64,000 nt of DNA, from NCBI RefSeq assembly GCF_003284935.1, contig NZ_QMEV01000021.1, positions 1 to 64,000 on the forward strand, read 5' to 3'. The stretch is from Mycobacterium colombiense (lineage in GTDB: Bacteria > Actinomycetota > Actinomycetes > Mycobacteriales > Mycobacteriaceae). Under the pieces are notes generated by a model that was given only the letters and a program-made list of their open reading frames with translations, was not told the DNA's origin and searched no databases. This document shows, piece after piece, positions 31,801 to 42,883 of the stretch. Every line of letters begins with the position of its first letter. The stretch's first letter is position 1. A program made the translations under genes and the position numbers.

Positions 31801-33259
31801 CATTGTCCGGCGCCTTGGCCACAACGTCGGCAAACCGCGCGTGGATGCTCAACGGCGACACCGGGTTCGGCGTTCCGATCGCGCCCAGCGGGCCGGCCTC
31901 ATCGCCGAGCAGGACGCTGACCTCGGACAGCGGACGCTCCCAGCCCTGCAGCAGCCTCTCGGCGGTCGTCAGCACCCGCTGCCCGACGGTGGCGGCGGGA
32001 ACCGCCCCCAGCGCTCCGTCGATCGCTTCGATCAGCACCACCAGCTCGCCGCCTTCCATGTGGGCGGCGATGGCGATCGGAAAATGCGACAGGGTCTGCA
32101 GCGCGGACGGGCGGAATGTCGCACCGCCAGCGGTCAATTCGCCGCCGGCGGTCAGGCCGTCCATCGGGAAGTTCTCGTAGACCAGCAGGGTGTCGAACAT
32201 CTCGCCGACCCCGCCCAGGGCCCGCAATTGGGCATGCCCGAGATAGCTGTGGTCGCGCAGCAGCGCGGCATGGCGCTGCACGGCGCGGCATTGCTCGCCG
32301 GCGGACGCGGACGGGTCGAGTCGCACCCGCAGCGGCACGGTGTTGATGAACAAACCGACCATAGTCTCGACGCCTGCCAGTTCGGGCGGGCGGCCAGAGA
32401 CCGTGACCCCGAAAACCACGTCCTGCGTATCGGTCAGCCGCGACAACACCAGCGCCCATGCCATTTGCATCAGGGTGTTGACAGTGATGCCCCGGGATCG
32501 GCTGTCGTCGACCAGGCGCCCGGTGGCCTCGGCCGGCAGTCGCAGCCGGGTGGTGCGCGGCAGCCCCGTCCGCTGGCCCTCGGTGGTGTCCATGGATCCC
32601 AGCGCGGCCGCAAGCAGGGTGGGGCCCGGCAGGCCCGCCAGGTGTTCGCGCCAGACCCGTTGGCTGGTCTCGGGATCGCGGCTCGCCAGCCAGCCGATGT
32701 AGTCGCGGTAGGGCCGCGGGGCAGCGGGCAGGGCCGACAGATCACCGCCGGCCTGGTACAGCATCATCATCTCGTTGACGAACACCGGCAGCGACCAGCC
32801 GTCGATCACGATGTGATGGGCGGTGAGCACCAAACGCCATTGCGCACCGGGCAATTCGATCAGCAGGAAGCGGATGGCCGGCCCGCGCTCCAGATCGAAG
32901 GGCCGCCGCCGTTCGCCGGTTTCCAGCGCAGGCACGTCCTCGGGTGCGGCGGCGACGAGTCGCCAGGGCAGCTCGACGCGGGACGGCACGATCTGAACCG
33001 GGCGCGGGATCCCCCGGCTGAAGAAGCTGGCCCGCAGGTTCGGGTGGCGCACCAACATCTGCTCCGCGCAGTCACGCAGCAGTGCGACATCGAGTGCGCC
33101 GGTGATATCCGCGGCGATCCCGATGACGTACGGGTCGTCCGCCTCGTGCCCGTCGGCGAATTCGGCGAGCGTGGTCAGCGAATACAAGCCCTCCTGCAGC
33201 GGGCTCAGCGCCATCACGTCTTCGATGTCGGGCACGACATCGGTGTCGGCCGCCGTCAC
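28820..33259 (-). CDS. mbtF: Mycobactin nonribosomal peptide synthetase MbtF (C-A-PCP-C-like)
   Basis: Adds the terminal N6-hydroxylysine and probably releases it as the caprolactam. The 1479-residue product has a condensation domain (HHIVIDGWS near residue 150). An adenylation domain follows with A3 [15 protein letters not shown], substrate-side FDAAWQP with the alpha-amino-binding Asp present, and [14 protein letters not shown] carrier domain has its Ser in LGLDSITAL (about 1000). A terminal condensation/epimerisation-like domain has the degenerate motif [12 protein letters not shown] instead of HHxxxDG. GTG 33259 overlaps the mbtE stop as GTGA; nine more upstream codons are possible but give no advantage. 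Confidence 0.94.
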   Translation of the reverse strand: MTAADTDVVPDIEDVMALSPLQEGLYSLTTLAEFADGHEADDPYVIGIAADITGALDVALLRDCAEQMLVRHPNLRASFFSRGIPRPVQIVPSRVELPWRLVAAAPEDVPALETGERRRPFDLERGPAIRFLLIELPGAQWRLVLTAHHIVIDGWSLPVFVNEMMMLYQAGGDLSALPAAPRPYRDYIGWLASRDPETSQRVWREHLAGLPGPTLLAAALGSMDTTEGQRTGLPRTTRLRLPAEATGRLVDDSRSRGITVNTLMQMAWALVLSRLTDTQDVVFGVTVSGRPPELAGVETMVGLFINTVPLRVRLDPSASAGEQCRAVQRHAALLRDHSYLGHAQLRALGGVGEMFDTLLVYENFPMDGLTAGGELTAGGATFRPSALQTLSHFPIAIAAHMEGGELVVLIEAIDGALGAVPAATVGQRVLTTAERLLQGWERPLSEVSVLLGDEAGPLGAIGTPNPVSPLSIHARFADVVAKAPDNAAVSWAGGTLSYRELNRHATRLAARLAHQGVPPETPVGIKLSRGPQYIIAMLAVLKAGGMCVPMEPGMPTERINSILRQSGASIVLDEELTEQLLEAAEPHEDDFKAVDVPLAQAAYVVFTSGTTGEPKGVIGTHGAVGAYADDHLDRVVRPAAAAPGRPLRIAHAWSFAFDAAWQPLVGLLDGHGVHVVDEQTQTDAEALVALIAEHGIDMIDTTPSMFAQLHAFGLLTEAPLTVLALGGEALGSAAWARIRTACASTSMAAYNCYGPTETTVEAVVATIAEHDEPSIGRPTRHTRGYVLDSALRPVPCGATGELYLGGAQLARGYLGRAAETAARFVADPFAVAERMYRTGDLVRRLPDGSLQYVGRADAQVKIRGHRVEPGEIAAALESHPAVRHAGVLVRQRRGMARLTAYVAADTATGGPTAPELRSMLSARLPRYMVPQRIILVDDIPLTPNGKLDETALAAFDADESEAGTATPETPTESALGELLAELLGQPRIDVTADFLQLGLDSITALSVVQAARARGIALRARLILECGNVRELAEAIDSETTSAARQADTGTGPMPLLPNGRWLYEHGDPRRLAQTEAIRLPETLRREQLDAALAGIIEGHEVLRTRLDRSTMTLVPNPAATTLDALNEVEVAGDLAAAVPAHVAEAVDRLDPERGTLLSAVWLRPPAGESVLLLAAHVVALDPASWRVILGELGAALTAAATGHSPAPVREHTSYRRWADALTARAHRLDTVQFWASQLDGDDPDLGARRLDPSRDRARDLIVRNAATDADVTRRLLDSGLPLPTLLVAATAATVTRWRELRGQPTPPPLLALETHGRADSVVDGPGAHTIDTSDTVGLLSSIYPVRLDSTDPRRVAEQLAAIPGDGLDYGLLRYLRADTAGRLAGLPSPQLLLNYLGAAHTDGGTGLRLERELLAGSSPIPEPELAVRHELTIAAMLLTYDGERVLVAQWRALPDILDESDVAALQGLWIESLREMVK

Positions 33260-36200
33260 GTCGTGCCCTGGCGTGACGACGACCAAAGTTGCGTCACGGC
33301 AGCCAAATCCGACGACGACAGGCCGGAGGTGCTCATCGGCTCGAACCGGGTGTCGACCGCCGGCTCGTGCTGCTCGACGCCGGACTCCGCGTCACCCATT
33401 GCATCCAGCGCGGCTGCCAACTGCTGCACCGTCGGATTCTCGAAGATCATCCGTGGGCTGACGGCCAGCCCGGCGGCCCGCGCCCGGGAAGCGAGCTGCA
33501 CGGACAGGATGCTGTCACCGCCGAGGGCGAAGAAGTCATCGAAGCGCCCGACGTCGGGGGTGGACAGCAGTTCGGCGAACACCGTGGCCAGCGCGCGTTC
33601 GGTGTCCGTGCGTGCCGGTTCGGTCTGGCCGCCGGTGCTGACCGCCGGCCGCGGCAGGCCGGGCCGGTTCAGCTTGCCCGACTCGGTCTTGGGCAGCGCA
33701 TCGAGCACGGTCAGCGACGACGGCAGCATGTACCCCGGCAGTGTGGTGGCGATCGCGGCGCGCACCTCCCCGGCGAATGCCGCCTTCTCGGCGTCATCCA
33801 CGATCGGCCGTTGGGGCACAACATATCCGGCCAGCGACGTGCCGCCGTGTACCTCCCAGGTGCGGGCCGCCGCGGCCGCGACCCCGTCGGCGGCCACCAG
33901 GGCCGCCTCGACCTCGGCCAGCTCGACGCGGAAACCGCGGACCTGCACTTGGTGGTCGGAGCGCCCGACGAATTCCAGCTGGCCGTCCTCGGTCCACCGG
34001 GCCAGGTCACCGCTGCGGTACAACCGCGAACCCGGTTCGAGTCCATAGGGATTGGCGACGAACCGCGTGGCGGTCAGGCCCGGGCGTTTCCAATATCCCC
34101 GGGCCAGCTGGTCACCGGAGTAGTACAGCTCACCCACCACACCGACCGGCACCGGACGCAGCCCGTCGTCGAGCAGGTAGGCCTGGGCGCCCGGGACCGG
34201 CCTTCCGACAAGCGGATTCGGCGGTCCCAGCCGCCCGCGGGACACCGCGCCGGAGGTCTCCGTGGAACCGATGTTGTTCAACAGCTGGGTGCCGCCGTCG
34301 TCCCCGTCAGCGCACACCGACACCAGCCGTTGCAGCAGTGACGCGCTCACGGGTTCGCCGCCGCACACCAGCCGCGACAGCGAGCGCACGGCGCCGGGCC
34401 GGCTGTCCACCAGGGCCGAGACCAGGCTGGGCACCGCGGTGACCTGGGCAACCGAATACCGATTCATCAAGTCCCCGAGGGCCTCCGGGTCCCGGTGCTC
34501 GGCATCATCGGCCAGGATCATGGTGGCGCCGGCCGCCAGGCCGGCCAGCATTTCCATGCCGCCTTCGAGGAAGGTGATCGAGGCCTGCGCCAGTCGCACG
34601 TCGTCGGTTCGCGGCGGGTAGTGCCGCAGCTGCCAGTCGAGCCGGGCGGCCATCGAACGATGCGTTCCCACTGCACCTTTCGGCTTGCCGGTGGACCCGG
34701 AGGTGAACACCAGGTACATCGGGTCATCGGGGTGTGGCAGTCGCACGTTCCTCGACTGGGGATCCACGTCGTCGCCGTTCACCAGGGCGCGTACCGCGGG
34801 ATCGTCCAGCGAGATCAGCTCGACACCGGGCACCCGCGGCATGGTGGCCACCGCTTCGACCGTCGCGATCACGACCGGCGGCGCGACGTCGTCGAGCATG
34901 AATTGCTTTCGCGCCGTCGGATAGCCGGGATCGATGGGGAAGTAGCCGGCGCCGGCCTTCATGATGGCCACCAGCGCCACCACCAGCTCGATGCTCCGCC
35001 GCGTCGACAACCCCACCAGCGCGCCCGGGCCCACGCCGTTCTTGACAAGCAGGGCGGCCAGATTGTCCGAACTACGGTGCAGGGCGGGGTAATCGATGCT
35101 GGCGTCGCCGCAGCGCACCGCGATCCGCTCGGCTCCCCAGGCGCGGCTGGGTTCCAGCAATTCCGGGATGGTGCGCGGCCGGTCGTGCGGCGGCTCCTCG
35201 CCGCGGCTCCAGTCCCCCACGATGCGGTCTTGCTCACCGGCGTCGATCAGCTGGACGTCTCGCAAAGTCTGGTCGAGGTCGTTGGCAAACGCGGTGAGCG
35301 CCTTGGTCAGCCATCCGGCCAGCCGCTCGATGGTGGCCTTGGCATACAGCTCGGTGCGGTAGATGACGTTGCAGTTGTAGCCGATGCCTGCGGAGCCGTC
35401 GGTACCGAAGAAGTTGACGCTCAGGTCCGCGTGCGCCATGTCGAAGATCGGGTCCAGCGAGGTGCACACGGTGTCCTGCTCGCCGCTGCCCGCGGCCGCG
35501 GTCTCGATGACCCGGGTGGCGGACAGGTGATCCCGGACGTGCACGACGACCTGGAACAGCGGGTTGCGGGACAGCGAGCGCACCGGGCTGACGCTGTCGA
35601 CGACACGGTCGAACGGCAGGTCCTGGTGGGCGTAGGCGGCCAGGGCGGTCTCCCGGGCACGCTTGAGCAGTTCCCGCAACGTCGGGTTGCCGTCCATGTC
35701 GTTGCGCAGCACCAGGATGTTGACGAAAAAGCCGATCAGCTGGTCCAACTCGGCTTCGGTACGGCCCGCGACCGGGGTGCCCAACGGAATGTCGGTCCCG
35801 CCACCGGCTTTGTGCAAGACCACGGCGACGGCCGTTTGCAGCAACATGAATTCGGTGATGCCCAGCTCGCGGCACAGCTCGCCGAGCTTGGCCCGGGTGG
35901 CCGCGTCGATGTGGAAGTCGACGGAGTCGCCCTCGCCGCTGGGCACCGGCTGGCGCGGGAAGTCCGGCCGCAGCCCGGTGTCCTCCGGCAGGCCGGCCAG
36001 TTGCCGGGTCCAGTACTCGCGCTGGTCGGCGGCGATCGCACCTTCCTGTCCGCCGGCGTCGCCCAGGAAGGTGCGCTGCCACGCCGCGTAGTCGGCGTAC
36101 TGCACCCGCAGCGGGGCCCAGGACGGTGCCTCTCCCCCGCGCCGTGCCCGGTAGGCGGTCATCACGTCGGAGAACAGCACGCCCGCCGACCAGTGGTCGG

Positions 36201-39200
36201 ACGCGATGTGGTGCACCACCAGCGACAGCACGTGTTCGGCGGTGTTCTCGGTGCGCAGCACCGCGACCCGGATCGGCAGTTCGGCGTCCAGCTCGAAGCA
36301 GTGGCATCGTTCGGCGTCGAGCTGCCGCTGCAGCCAGGCATCGTCGGGCCCCTGCTCGCGGCACACCGGGACCTCGACGCCGGCAGGGCCCACCACCTGA
36401 TAGGGCACGCCGTCCAGCTCGACGTAGCTGGTGCGCAGGATCTCATGGCGCGCAACGACATCACCGACGGCGGCGATCAGCGCATCGATGTCCCACGGCC
36501 CGGTCAGTTTCGCCGCAAAGGGAATGTTGTTGACCCGGCTGGGCCCCTCCACGCGGTAGGCGAACCAGCTGCGCAGCTGGGACGCCGAGAGCGGCATGGG
36601 CTCGTCGTGTGCGGTGGCGATCAGCCTGGGCCGCGACTGCGTCAGCTCGCCGGAGCTCAACTGGTCGATCCGTTGGGCCAGTCCCCCGACCGTGGCGAGT
36701 TCGAACACGTCGCGGATGCCGATCTCGACGCCGCATTCGGCGCGGATCGCGGTGACCAGTTTGGTGGCGACCAGCGAGTGGCCGCCCAGATCGAAGAACG
36801 AGTCGTCGACGCCTACCCGCTCGTGACCGAGCAGCCCCGAAAAAAGTTGCGCGACGCGCTGTTCGGTGGGAGTGGTCGGATCGCGGTATTCGGTGGCCGC
36901 CGCGATCTGTGGTTGCGGCAGCGCGGCGCGGTCGATCTTCTGGTGCGCGGTGATCGGAATCTGGTCGAGCACCACGTAGGCAGCCGGGGTCATGTAATCC
37001 GGCAGCGCGGCGGCCACCCGGGCGCGAATGCGCTCGACGTCAACCGATTCCGTGCCGGCGCCCTGGGCCGGCGTCACGTAGCCCACCAGGCTCTTGCCCA
37101 GCTGGGGCAGGTCCATGGCCAACACGACCGCTTGCCCGACGCTGGGATCCACCGAGATGGCGGCCGCGATTTCGCCCAGCTCGATGCGGAAACCGCGGAT
37201 CTTCACCTGCTCGTCGGCGCGACCGACGAATTCGATGTCACCGTGGGCGTTGCGGCGGGCCAGATCTCCCGAGCGGTACATCCGCCCACCGGGCGTGAAC
37301 GGGTCGGCGACGAAGCGTTCGGCCGTCAGCTGCGGCCTGCGATGGTATCCATGCGCGACATGTGTTCCGGCGATGTAGATCTCACCGATCACGCCGACGG
37401 GAACCGGCTGCAGGGCGTTGTCGAGCAGATACACCTGGGTGTTGATCTTGGGCCGGCCGATCGGCACGATCCGGGTGCCCTGGGCGCCTTCCACCGGGTA
37501 GCTGGTGCAGTTCACCACGGTCTCGGTGGGCCCGTAGAAGTTGTACAGCGCCGCGTCGAAGGTGGCGTGGAACTTGTCGGCGATCTCGCCGGGCAGGGCC
37601 TCGCCGCCGATGGGCACGCGCCGCAGCGTCCGCCACTGGCTGACGCCGGGCAACGACAGGAAGAGCCCCAGCAGCGACGGCACGAAGTGCATCGATGTGA
37701 TGCCCTCGCGGGCCAAAAGCTCGGTGAGATAGCCGATGTCGCGCAGGCCGTCGGGCCGCGGAATTACCAACCGGGCGCCCATGATCAACGTGCCGAAGAT
37801 CTCGCCCATCGACACGTCGAAGCTGGGCGAGGCGACCTGCAGCAGCCGGTCGGTGTCGTCGATGCGGTATTCGTCGCCGAACCAGACGAAGTACTCGGCG
37901 ATGGGTGCGTGCGGCACCGGCACACCCTTGGGCAGCCCGGTGGAACCCGAGGTGTAAATCAGGTAGGCGGTGTTCTGCGGGCTCAGCGGCCGGATCAACT
38001 CGGCGGGCGCGGTGCCCGGGTAGTGCGCGACGTCGGAAACCGGTTCGCGCAGCACCAGTTTGGCGTCCGCGTCCTGGAGAATGAAGCTCAGCCGGTCCTC
38101 GGGGTAGGTGGGATCCACCGGCAGGTAGACCCCGCCCGCCTTGAGCACCCCGAGCGCGGTGATGACCAGTTCGGGGGACTTGTCCAGCAGTACCGCGACA
38201 CGGTCCTCGGTGCCGATCCCCCGCTCGATGAGCCAGTGCGCCAACCGGTTCGACTCTTCATCGATCTCTCGGTAGGTGTAGGCGCGGCCCTCGTAGACGA
38301 CGGCAACGGCGTCGGGCGTCAGCGTCGCGCGGCGGCTGACCAGCTGGGGCAACGTGCTGGCAGGCGTGACGAATTCCTCGCCGGTCGACACCGCACGCAG
38401 CCACTCGGCGTCTTCGGCGCCCATCAGCGCGCACGTCGACAGCTTCGCGTCCGGATCGGACAGCAGCCCGTCCAGCAGGGCGGCGTAGTGGCGCAACAAC
38501 TGTTCGACCAGCTGCTGATCCATCACCTCGACGAGGTACTCGGCCTCGATCAAGCCGCCGCCGTCGCCCCCGGGCGTTCGGTCCAGCTCGACCATCAGGC
38601 TCAGCGGCAGTTGGTTGAAATGGCCGCGCAATTCGCCGCGTTCGCAGCGCACGCCCGGCGGGCAGAAGCCGGCGCCATCGGGTTCCCGTTGCCCGAAGCT
38701 CACCCGGGTCATCCGGTCGGCGCCGTGCCGGCGATCGGGGTTCGATTCGCGGACCAGCCAGTCGAGGTCGGCGCGCGAATGAGCGAAGGCGCCCACCGCG
38801 CCGTCACGGGTTTGGGTCAGCAACTCGCGGAACGTCTGGTGCGGCTGCGGGCGCAGCCGGATCACCACGGTGTTGCCGTGGTAGCCGATGACATCCTCGG
38901 TGCCCACGCCGCGGTTGAGCACCGGGGCGGCGACGAGGAAGTCGTTCGACTGGGTGTAGCGGTGCACGAGCGCGGCGAAGGCCGCCATCAACACCATGTA
39001 GGCCGTGGCGCCCGTCTCGCGGGCCAACGCCGCGGCCCGGTCGACGGTCTCCGGCGACAGCTGCGTGGACGCGCGCTGCGCGCGCCAGGTGGTGGGCACC
39101 ACCGAACCGTTGGGCCCGGGCAGCTCGAGTGGCTCCGGAAGGTCGGCCATCAGCGGACGCCAGTAGTCCAGATCCGCCTGACGAACGGCGGTCGAATCCG

Positions 39201-39837
39201 CCGGAACGCCTCCGCGGACCTGCCCGTCGGCGAAGGCGTCGGGGTCGGTGTAGGCGCGGGTCAGATCCGCGAAGAACGGTGCCCACGAGCCGTCGTCCCA
39301 GGCGATGTGATGCGCCGTGATCAGCAGCATCAGCTCGTCGTCGGCCAGCCGCGCCGCCGTGACCCGCAGCGGCGAATCCTTGCTCAGGTCGAATGGGCGA
39401 CGAAAGTCCCGCTGCGCCAGCACATCCAGGCGCAGCCGTCGCGCCTGATCGGTCAATCCGGCCAGGTCGTGTTCGGCCCACTCGGGTCGCAGATCCGCGC
39501 GGATCACCGGATGCGGATCGCCGTCGGCGTCGGTGGCATACGTGGTGTGCAGCACCGGGTGTCGCGCGGCGACGGCATCGACCGCGCGGTGCAACTGCGC
39601 GGTGTCGACGGTGCCCGACAGGCGGTAGGAGACGCAGATGTTGAGCAGCGCGCTGTCAGGGTCGACGGACTGCACGAACCACATCCGGTGCTGCCCGACC
39701 GACATGCGTGGCTCGTCGTCGCCCGATGCGGGTGCCGCGGCCGCCGTCCTGGCCAGGCCGCGCTCGTTTAGCTTGCGGCGCAGTAGTTCCAGGCGCTCGT
39801 CGTCGAGCCGGGTGCTGACACCGGTGGTGTTAGTCAC
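33256..39837 (-). CDS. mbtE: Mycobactin nonribosomal peptide synthetase MbtE, dimodular (C-A-PCP-C-A-PCP)
   Basis: Loads the acylated hydroxylysine onto the salicyl-oxazoline chain. The 2193-residue protein has C1 (about 45-470, [10 protein letters not shown]), A1 (490-985, FVFD-type substrate site [20 protein letters not shown]), PCP1 (Ser near 1019, [10 protein letters not shown]), C2 (1085-1510, [10 protein letters not shown]), A2 (1545-2045) and PCP2 (Ser near 2107, [10 protein letters not shown]). M. tuberculosis MbtE is 1682 residues with one A domain as I remember, so A2 is extra. A2 keeps A3 [14 protein letters not shown] and the A10 Lys (ESGKLNR). It reads TFLEGGME where the alpha-amino-binding Asp should be (Leu 1757) and NNIGSTET in A5. 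GTG 39837 lies one base after the mbtD stop. Confidence 0.94.
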   Translation of the reverse strand: MTNTTGVSTRLDDERLELLRRKLNERGLARTAAAAPASGDDEPRMSVGQHRMWFVQSVDPDSALLNICVSYRLSGTVDTAQLHRAVDAVAARHPVLHTTYATDADGDPHPVIRADLRPEWAEHDLAGLTDQARRLRLDVLAQRDFRRPFDLSKDSPLRVTAARLADDELMLLITAHHIAWDDGSWAPFFADLTRAYTDPDAFADGQVRGGVPADSTAVRQADLDYWRPLMADLPEPLELPGPNGSVVPTTWRAQRASTQLSPETVDRAAALARETGATAYMVLMAAFAALVHRYTQSNDFLVAAPVLNRGVGTEDVIGYHGNTVVIRLRPQPHQTFRELLTQTRDGAVGAFAHSRADLDWLVRESNPDRRHGADRMTRVSFGQREPDGAGFCPPGVRCERGELRGHFNQLPLSLMVELDRTPGGDGGGLIEAEYLVEVMDQQLVEQLLRHYAALLDGLLSDPDAKLSTCALMGAEDAEWLRAVSTGEEFVTPASTLPQLVSRRATLTPDAVAVVYEGRAYTYREIDEESNRLAHWLIERGIGTEDRVAVLLDKSPELVITALGVLKAGGVYLPVDPTYPEDRLSFILQDADAKLVLREPVSDVAHYPGTAPAELIRPLSPQNTAYLIYTSGSTGLPKGVPVPHAPIAEYFVWFGDEYRIDDTDRLLQVASPSFDVSMGEIFGTLIMGARLVIPRPDGLRDIGYLTELLAREGITSMHFVPSLLGLFLSLPGVSQWRTLRRVPIGGEALPGEIADKFHATFDAALYNFYGPTETVVNCTSYPVEGAQGTRIVPIGRPKINTQVYLLDNALQPVPVGVIGEIYIAGTHVAHGYHRRPQLTAERFVADPFTPGGRMYRSGDLARRNAHGDIEFVGRADEQVKIRGFRIELGEIAAAISVDPSVGQAVVLAMDLPQLGKSLVGYVTPAQGAGTESVDVERIRARVAAALPDYMTPAAYVVLDQIPITAHQKIDRAALPQPQIAAATEYRDPTTPTEQRVAQLFSGLLGHERVGVDDSFFDLGGHSLVATKLVTAIRAECGVEIGIRDVFELATVGGLAQRIDQLSSGELTQSRPRLIATAHDEPMPLSASQLRSWFAYRVEGPSRVNNIPFAAKLTGPWDIDALIAAVGDVVARHEILRTSYVELDGVPYQVVGPAGVEVPVCREQGPDDAWLQRQLDAERCHCFELDAELPIRVAVLRTENTAEHVLSLVVHHIASDHWSAGVLFSDVMTAYRARRGGEAPSWAPLRVQYADYAAWQRTFLGDAGGQEGAIAADQREYWTRQLAGLPEDTGLRPDFPRQPVPSGEGDSVDFHIDAATRAKLGELCRELGITEFMLLQTAVAVVLHKAGGGTDIPLGTPVAGRTEAELDQLIGFFVNILVLRNDMDGNPTLRELLKRARETALAAYAHQDLPFDRVVDSVSPVRSLSRNPLFQVVVHVRDHLSATRVIETAAAGSGEQDTVCTSLDPIFDMAHADLSVNFFGTDGSAGIGYNCNVIYRTELYAKATIERLAGWLTKALTAFANDLDQTLRDVQLIDAGEQDRIVGDWSRGEEPPHDRPRTIPELLEPSRAWGAERIAVRCGDASIDYPALHRSSDNLAALLVKNGVGPGALVGLSTRRSIELVVALVAIMKAGAGYFPIDPGYPTARKQFMLDDVAPPVVIATVEAVATMPRVPGVELISLDDPAVRALVNGDDVDPQSRNVRLPHPDDPMYLVFTSGSTGKPKGAVGTHRSMAARLDWQLRHYPPRTDDVRLAQASITFLEGGMEMLAGLAAGATMILADDAEHRDPEALGDLMNRYSVAQVTAVPSLVSALVDSRPGAVRSLSRLVCGGEPVSASLLQRLVSVCADGDDGGTQLLNNIGSTETSGAVSRGRLGPPNPLVGRPVPGAQAYLLDDGLRPVPVGVVGELYYSGDQLARGYWKRPGLTATRFVANPYGLEPGSRLYRSGDLARWTEDGQLEFVGRSDHQVQVRGFRVELAEVEAALVAADGVAAAAARTWEVHGGTSLAGYVVPQRPIVDDAEKAAFAGEVRAAIATTLPGYMLPSSLTVLDALPKTESGKLNRPGLPRPAVSTGGQTEPARTDTERALATVFAELLSTPDVGRFDDFFALGGDSILSVQLASRARAAGLAVSPRMIFENPTVQQLAAALDAMGDAESGVEQHEPAVDTRFEPMSTSGLSSSDLAAVTQLWSSSRQGTT

Positions 39838-39838
39838 G

Positions 39839-42800
39839 CTAGGAGTCCAACCTTTCTAGCATTGCGAGCGTTGAGTGGTGCGCGCCGTTGGCGGTGCCGG
39901 CGCGCTCGAATGACGGCGTCGCCGCCGGCGTTGAGTCGTCCCGCAACGCGTCGATCAGCTCGGTCACCGTGATGCCGCCGAGCATGCGGGACACCGGAAC
40001 CGAGTTCCCTACCGTCCGGCGCAGCCGTTTGCGCAAATCGAGTGCGAGCAACGAGTCCACGCCCAGGTCGATCAGCGAGGTGGCGGGGTCGATCGACAGC
40101 GAATCACCCAGGTGCAGCGTCGCCGCCAATTCGCCGCGCACGATGTCGGCGAGCGGCTTTTCGACCGAGATATCGCTTGCCTCGTCCTCGGCGGCGCGCG
40201 CCACGCTGAATGGCATTGGCATGCCCTGGCTTTCGAAGAACACCTGAAGCCGCTCGAAGTCGGCGTCGAAAATCAGCGGGTCGCCGTCGTAGCGATACAG
40301 GCTCGCGGCGATCGCCCGCTGCGGCTCGATGGCCACCAGGCCGGAGCGCTCGGTACGGGTGATCTCGTTGCCCGCGACGACCCCGGCGCCCTGCCATAGG
40401 CCCCAGCGGATCGCCGTGCAGTCGCGGCCCGCGGCGCGCAACTGGGCGGCCAGCACGTCGAGCATCCGGTTGGACGCCGCGTAGGCCGCGTGGTTGTGTC
40501 CGCCCCAGACCCCGAACACCGATGAGCAGGCCAGGATCCGGCACTCCGGCCGCAGCGGCCAGACGTCGGCCAGCACCGCCAGTCCGCGCACTTTGGCCGC
40601 GCACACCGCGGCCACGTCAGCACCGCTGAGATCCGAACGTGAGCGGGCCTGGGCGATGCCCGCCGTGTGGATCAGCAGTGACGCGCCGGGCCCCGCGTAT
40701 TCGGCGGCGACGGTGGCCACCGCGTCGCGATCGGTGATATCGCAGTGGGGGGCATGCACATTGGCGTCATACTCGCCGATGAGCTCGCGCAGAACCGCCG
40801 GATCAACACCGTTGCGGCTCAACAAGGTGACGGTCCGGGCGCCGCGTTCCAGGCAATACCGCGCGTACTGCAGGCCGATGGCGCCGCTGCCCCCGGTGAT
40901 CACCACGTCGTCGAGCGCGGCCGCATCGAGCGGGCGCTGGGTCGCCGATTCGCCGCACGCACGGAACGTCCGGACGTGGCGTCGCGGTGATTCGATGCCC
41001 CGCACCGCGACCTCGGCCGGCTCACCCAGCAGCACGTCGATGACGGTTCGTGCCGTGGCGGCGTCGATCTCGCGGCGTTCGAGGTCCAGATGCCCGAATG
41101 CCTGGTCTGGGAATTCGAAGCCGACGCTGCGATGCATGGCCGCCAGCGCCGCCTGCGCGGGAGACACGTGGGAGTCGTCGCGGTCGACGTGTTCGGCACC
41201 GGCGGTGAGCATCCAGACGGCGCGGCAGCGGGGGCCGATGAGCGCGGGGTAATCGGGTAGGCCCGCGTCGGGCCGCCCGGCGATCAGGTCGATGGCGGCG
41301 GCGGGTTCGAGCGTGTCGAGTTCCGGGGCGGCGATCACGAGGATGTCCGCCTCGTCGGCCGGCACGGTTCGGCACCCGTCGTGTGCGGCAACGGCATCGA
41401 GGAGCCGCTGCGTCGGGGTGCCCGCACCGACGAAGGCGATGTCGAGCGTGCGGGCGCTGGGTGTGACCGGCGCCGTGGCCGGTTGCCAGTCCTCGACGGC
41501 CACGGTGAGCGCCGGCGCCGGCGCCGCCTCGGTCACCCGCCGCGGGGCCGCCCACAGGTGCACCGCACGCATCGGCGCATTCGGGAAGCCGCGCAGCGCA
41601 GGCCGGTCGGTCGTGGCAACCGCGTCGGCCCAGCGGAACCCGGGGTCGGCGGTCGCGAGGGCGGCGATGCTCGCCGACAATGACTCGGTGATGGGTCGGT
41701 CGCGATGGCCCGAGCCGACGATGACGGCCGACTCGTCGTCGACGATGTCGCCCAGCGGGTACAGCAGCGACGGGTGCGCGGAGAGTTCCACGAAGGTGTC
41801 CGCCCCGCAGCTGCGGGCATGCTGCACGGCGAGGTCGAATCGCACGGTACCGCAGAGGTTTTCATACCAATAGCCGGAGAAGTCGGTCGCCTCCCCCAGC
41901 TCGGCGCCCAGCGTGGAGCCGATGAAGCGCACCGCGGCATCCCGGAAGGTCGACTTCGGTGTCAGCTCGGCCAGGCTCGCCCGCAACGGCCGTAGCGCAC
42001 TGGTGTGTCCGGGATAGTCGACGGACAGCTGCTGGCTGAAGATTGCGCGCCGTTGGGCCAGCGCCACCACGGCGGCCACCGCGTCGTGATCACCGGCGAC
42101 CACGGTCGACGACGGCCCGTTGACCGCCGACACTTCCAGCCAGCCCGGGGCCTGCGCGAGCAGCGCCTCGGCGGCCTCGAGACCCGTCCCGAGCACCGCC
42201 ATGGCGTAGTGGCCGGTGAGCTGGTCGACCACGGTGGCGCGGGCGACGACTAACGCGACCGCGTCGGGCAGCGATATCGCTTCTGCCACATAGGCCGCCG
42301 CCACCTCGCCGAGGCTGTGACCGATGGTCATGTCCGGCAGTACCCCGCAGGACCGCCACGCCTCGGCCAGGCTCACCGCGTGGGTGAACTGGGCGGCCTG
42401 GATCTCGGGGCGTGACCAGTTGCGTTCTGCGTCGCCGACCAAATACGGCAGCGGGGAGGCGAATCCGGCGGCGCCGAAAGCGTGCGCGCACCGGTCGGCG
42501 GCCTCGCGGTAGGCCGGTAACAGTTGGTAGGCGCCGGCGCCCATCGCCTGCCATTGATTGCCCTGGCCGGGGAAGACGAACGCGACGCGCGGCGGCGTCG
42601 TCTTCGCGGAGTACGAGACCAGCTCGTGCTCCTCCCCGCCGGCGATCGCCGACAGTCCCGCGACGAGCTCGGTGCTGTCCGCCGCTCGCACCACCGCGCG
42701 GTGCCGTCGTATGCGCCGCAACCGCAGCAGGGTGGCGGCGACCGCGTCGGTCAGGTCTGCCGAATTCGCCACGCGGCCCACGTAATCGGCGATGGCGGCG

Positions 42801-42883
42801 GCGTCGCGGCGGATCAGCTCTGGGTCGTGGGCACTCAGCAGCACCGGGATACGCCCGTCGGGCAGGCCATGGGTGGGCATCAT
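39839..42883 (-). CDS. mbtD: Mycobactin polyketide synthase MbtD (AT-KR-ACP)
   Basis: With MbtC forms the split PKS module that supplies the beta-hydroxyacyl unit of mycobactin. The 1014-residue protein has an acyltransferase (FVFPGQGNQWQAMG, nucleophile Ser in IGHSLGEVAAAYVA). A ketoreductase follows (VVITGGSGAIGLQYARY, active-site region CSSVFGVWGG...YAASN). A carrier domain near the end has its Ser in LGVDSLLALDL. There is no dehydratase or enoylreductase, in keeping with a beta-hydroxy product. ATG 42883 overlaps the mbtC stop by ATGA. Confidence 0.95.
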   Translation of the reverse strand: MMPTHGLPDGRIPVLLSAHDPELIRRDAAAIADYVGRVANSADLTDAVAATLLRLRRIRRHRAVVRAADSTELVAGLSAIAGGEEHELVSYSAKTTPPRVAFVFPGQGNQWQAMGAGAYQLLPAYREAADRCAHAFGAAGFASPLPYLVGDAERNWSRPEIQAAQFTHAVSLAEAWRSCGVLPDMTIGHSLGEVAAAYVAEAISLPDAVALVVARATVVDQLTGHYAMAVLGTGLEAAEALLAQAPGWLEVSAVNGPSSTVVAGDHDAVAAVVALAQRRAIFSQQLSVDYPGHTSALRPLRASLAELTPKSTFRDAAVRFIGSTLGAELGEATDFSGYWYENLCGTVRFDLAVQHARSCGADTFVELSAHPSLLYPLGDIVDDESAVIVGSGHRDRPITESLSASIAALATADPGFRWADAVATTDRPALRGFPNAPMRAVHLWAAPRRVTEAAPAPALTVAVEDWQPATAPVTPSARTLDIAFVGAGTPTQRLLDAVAAHDGCRTVPADEADILVIAAPELDTLEPAAAIDLIAGRPDAGLPDYPALIGPRCRAVWMLTAGAEHVDRDDSHVSPAQAALAAMHRSVGFEFPDQAFGHLDLERREIDAATARTVIDVLLGEPAEVAVRGIESPRRHVRTFRACGESATQRPLDAAALDDVVITGGSGAIGLQYARYCLERGARTVTLLSRNGVDPAVLRELIGEYDANVHAPHCDITDRDAVATVAAEYAGPGASLLIHTAGIAQARSRSDLSGADVAAVCAAKVRGLAVLADVWPLRPECRILACSSVFGVWGGHNHAAYAASNRMLDVLAAQLRAAGRDCTAIRWGLWQGAGVVAGNEITRTERSGLVAIEPQRAIAASLYRYDGDPLIFDADFERLQVFFESQGMPMPFSVARAAEDEASDISVEKPLADIVRGELAATLHLGDSLSIDPATSLIDLGVDSLLALDLRKRLRRTVGNSVPVSRMLGGITVTELIDALRDDSTPAATPSFERAGTANGAHHSTLAMLERLDS

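Noticed and set aside
31565..34048. Long + strand open frame opposite mbtF and the end of mbtE
   Set aside because: Same GC-driven shadow effect; low-complexity composition and no ribosome site.
34495..39771. Very long open frame opposite mbtE on the + strand (about 1758 codons)
   Set aside because: It is the antisense shadow of mbtE in high-GC DNA; its translation is His/Arg/Gln-rich without any domain, while the minus strand encodes a clear NRPS.
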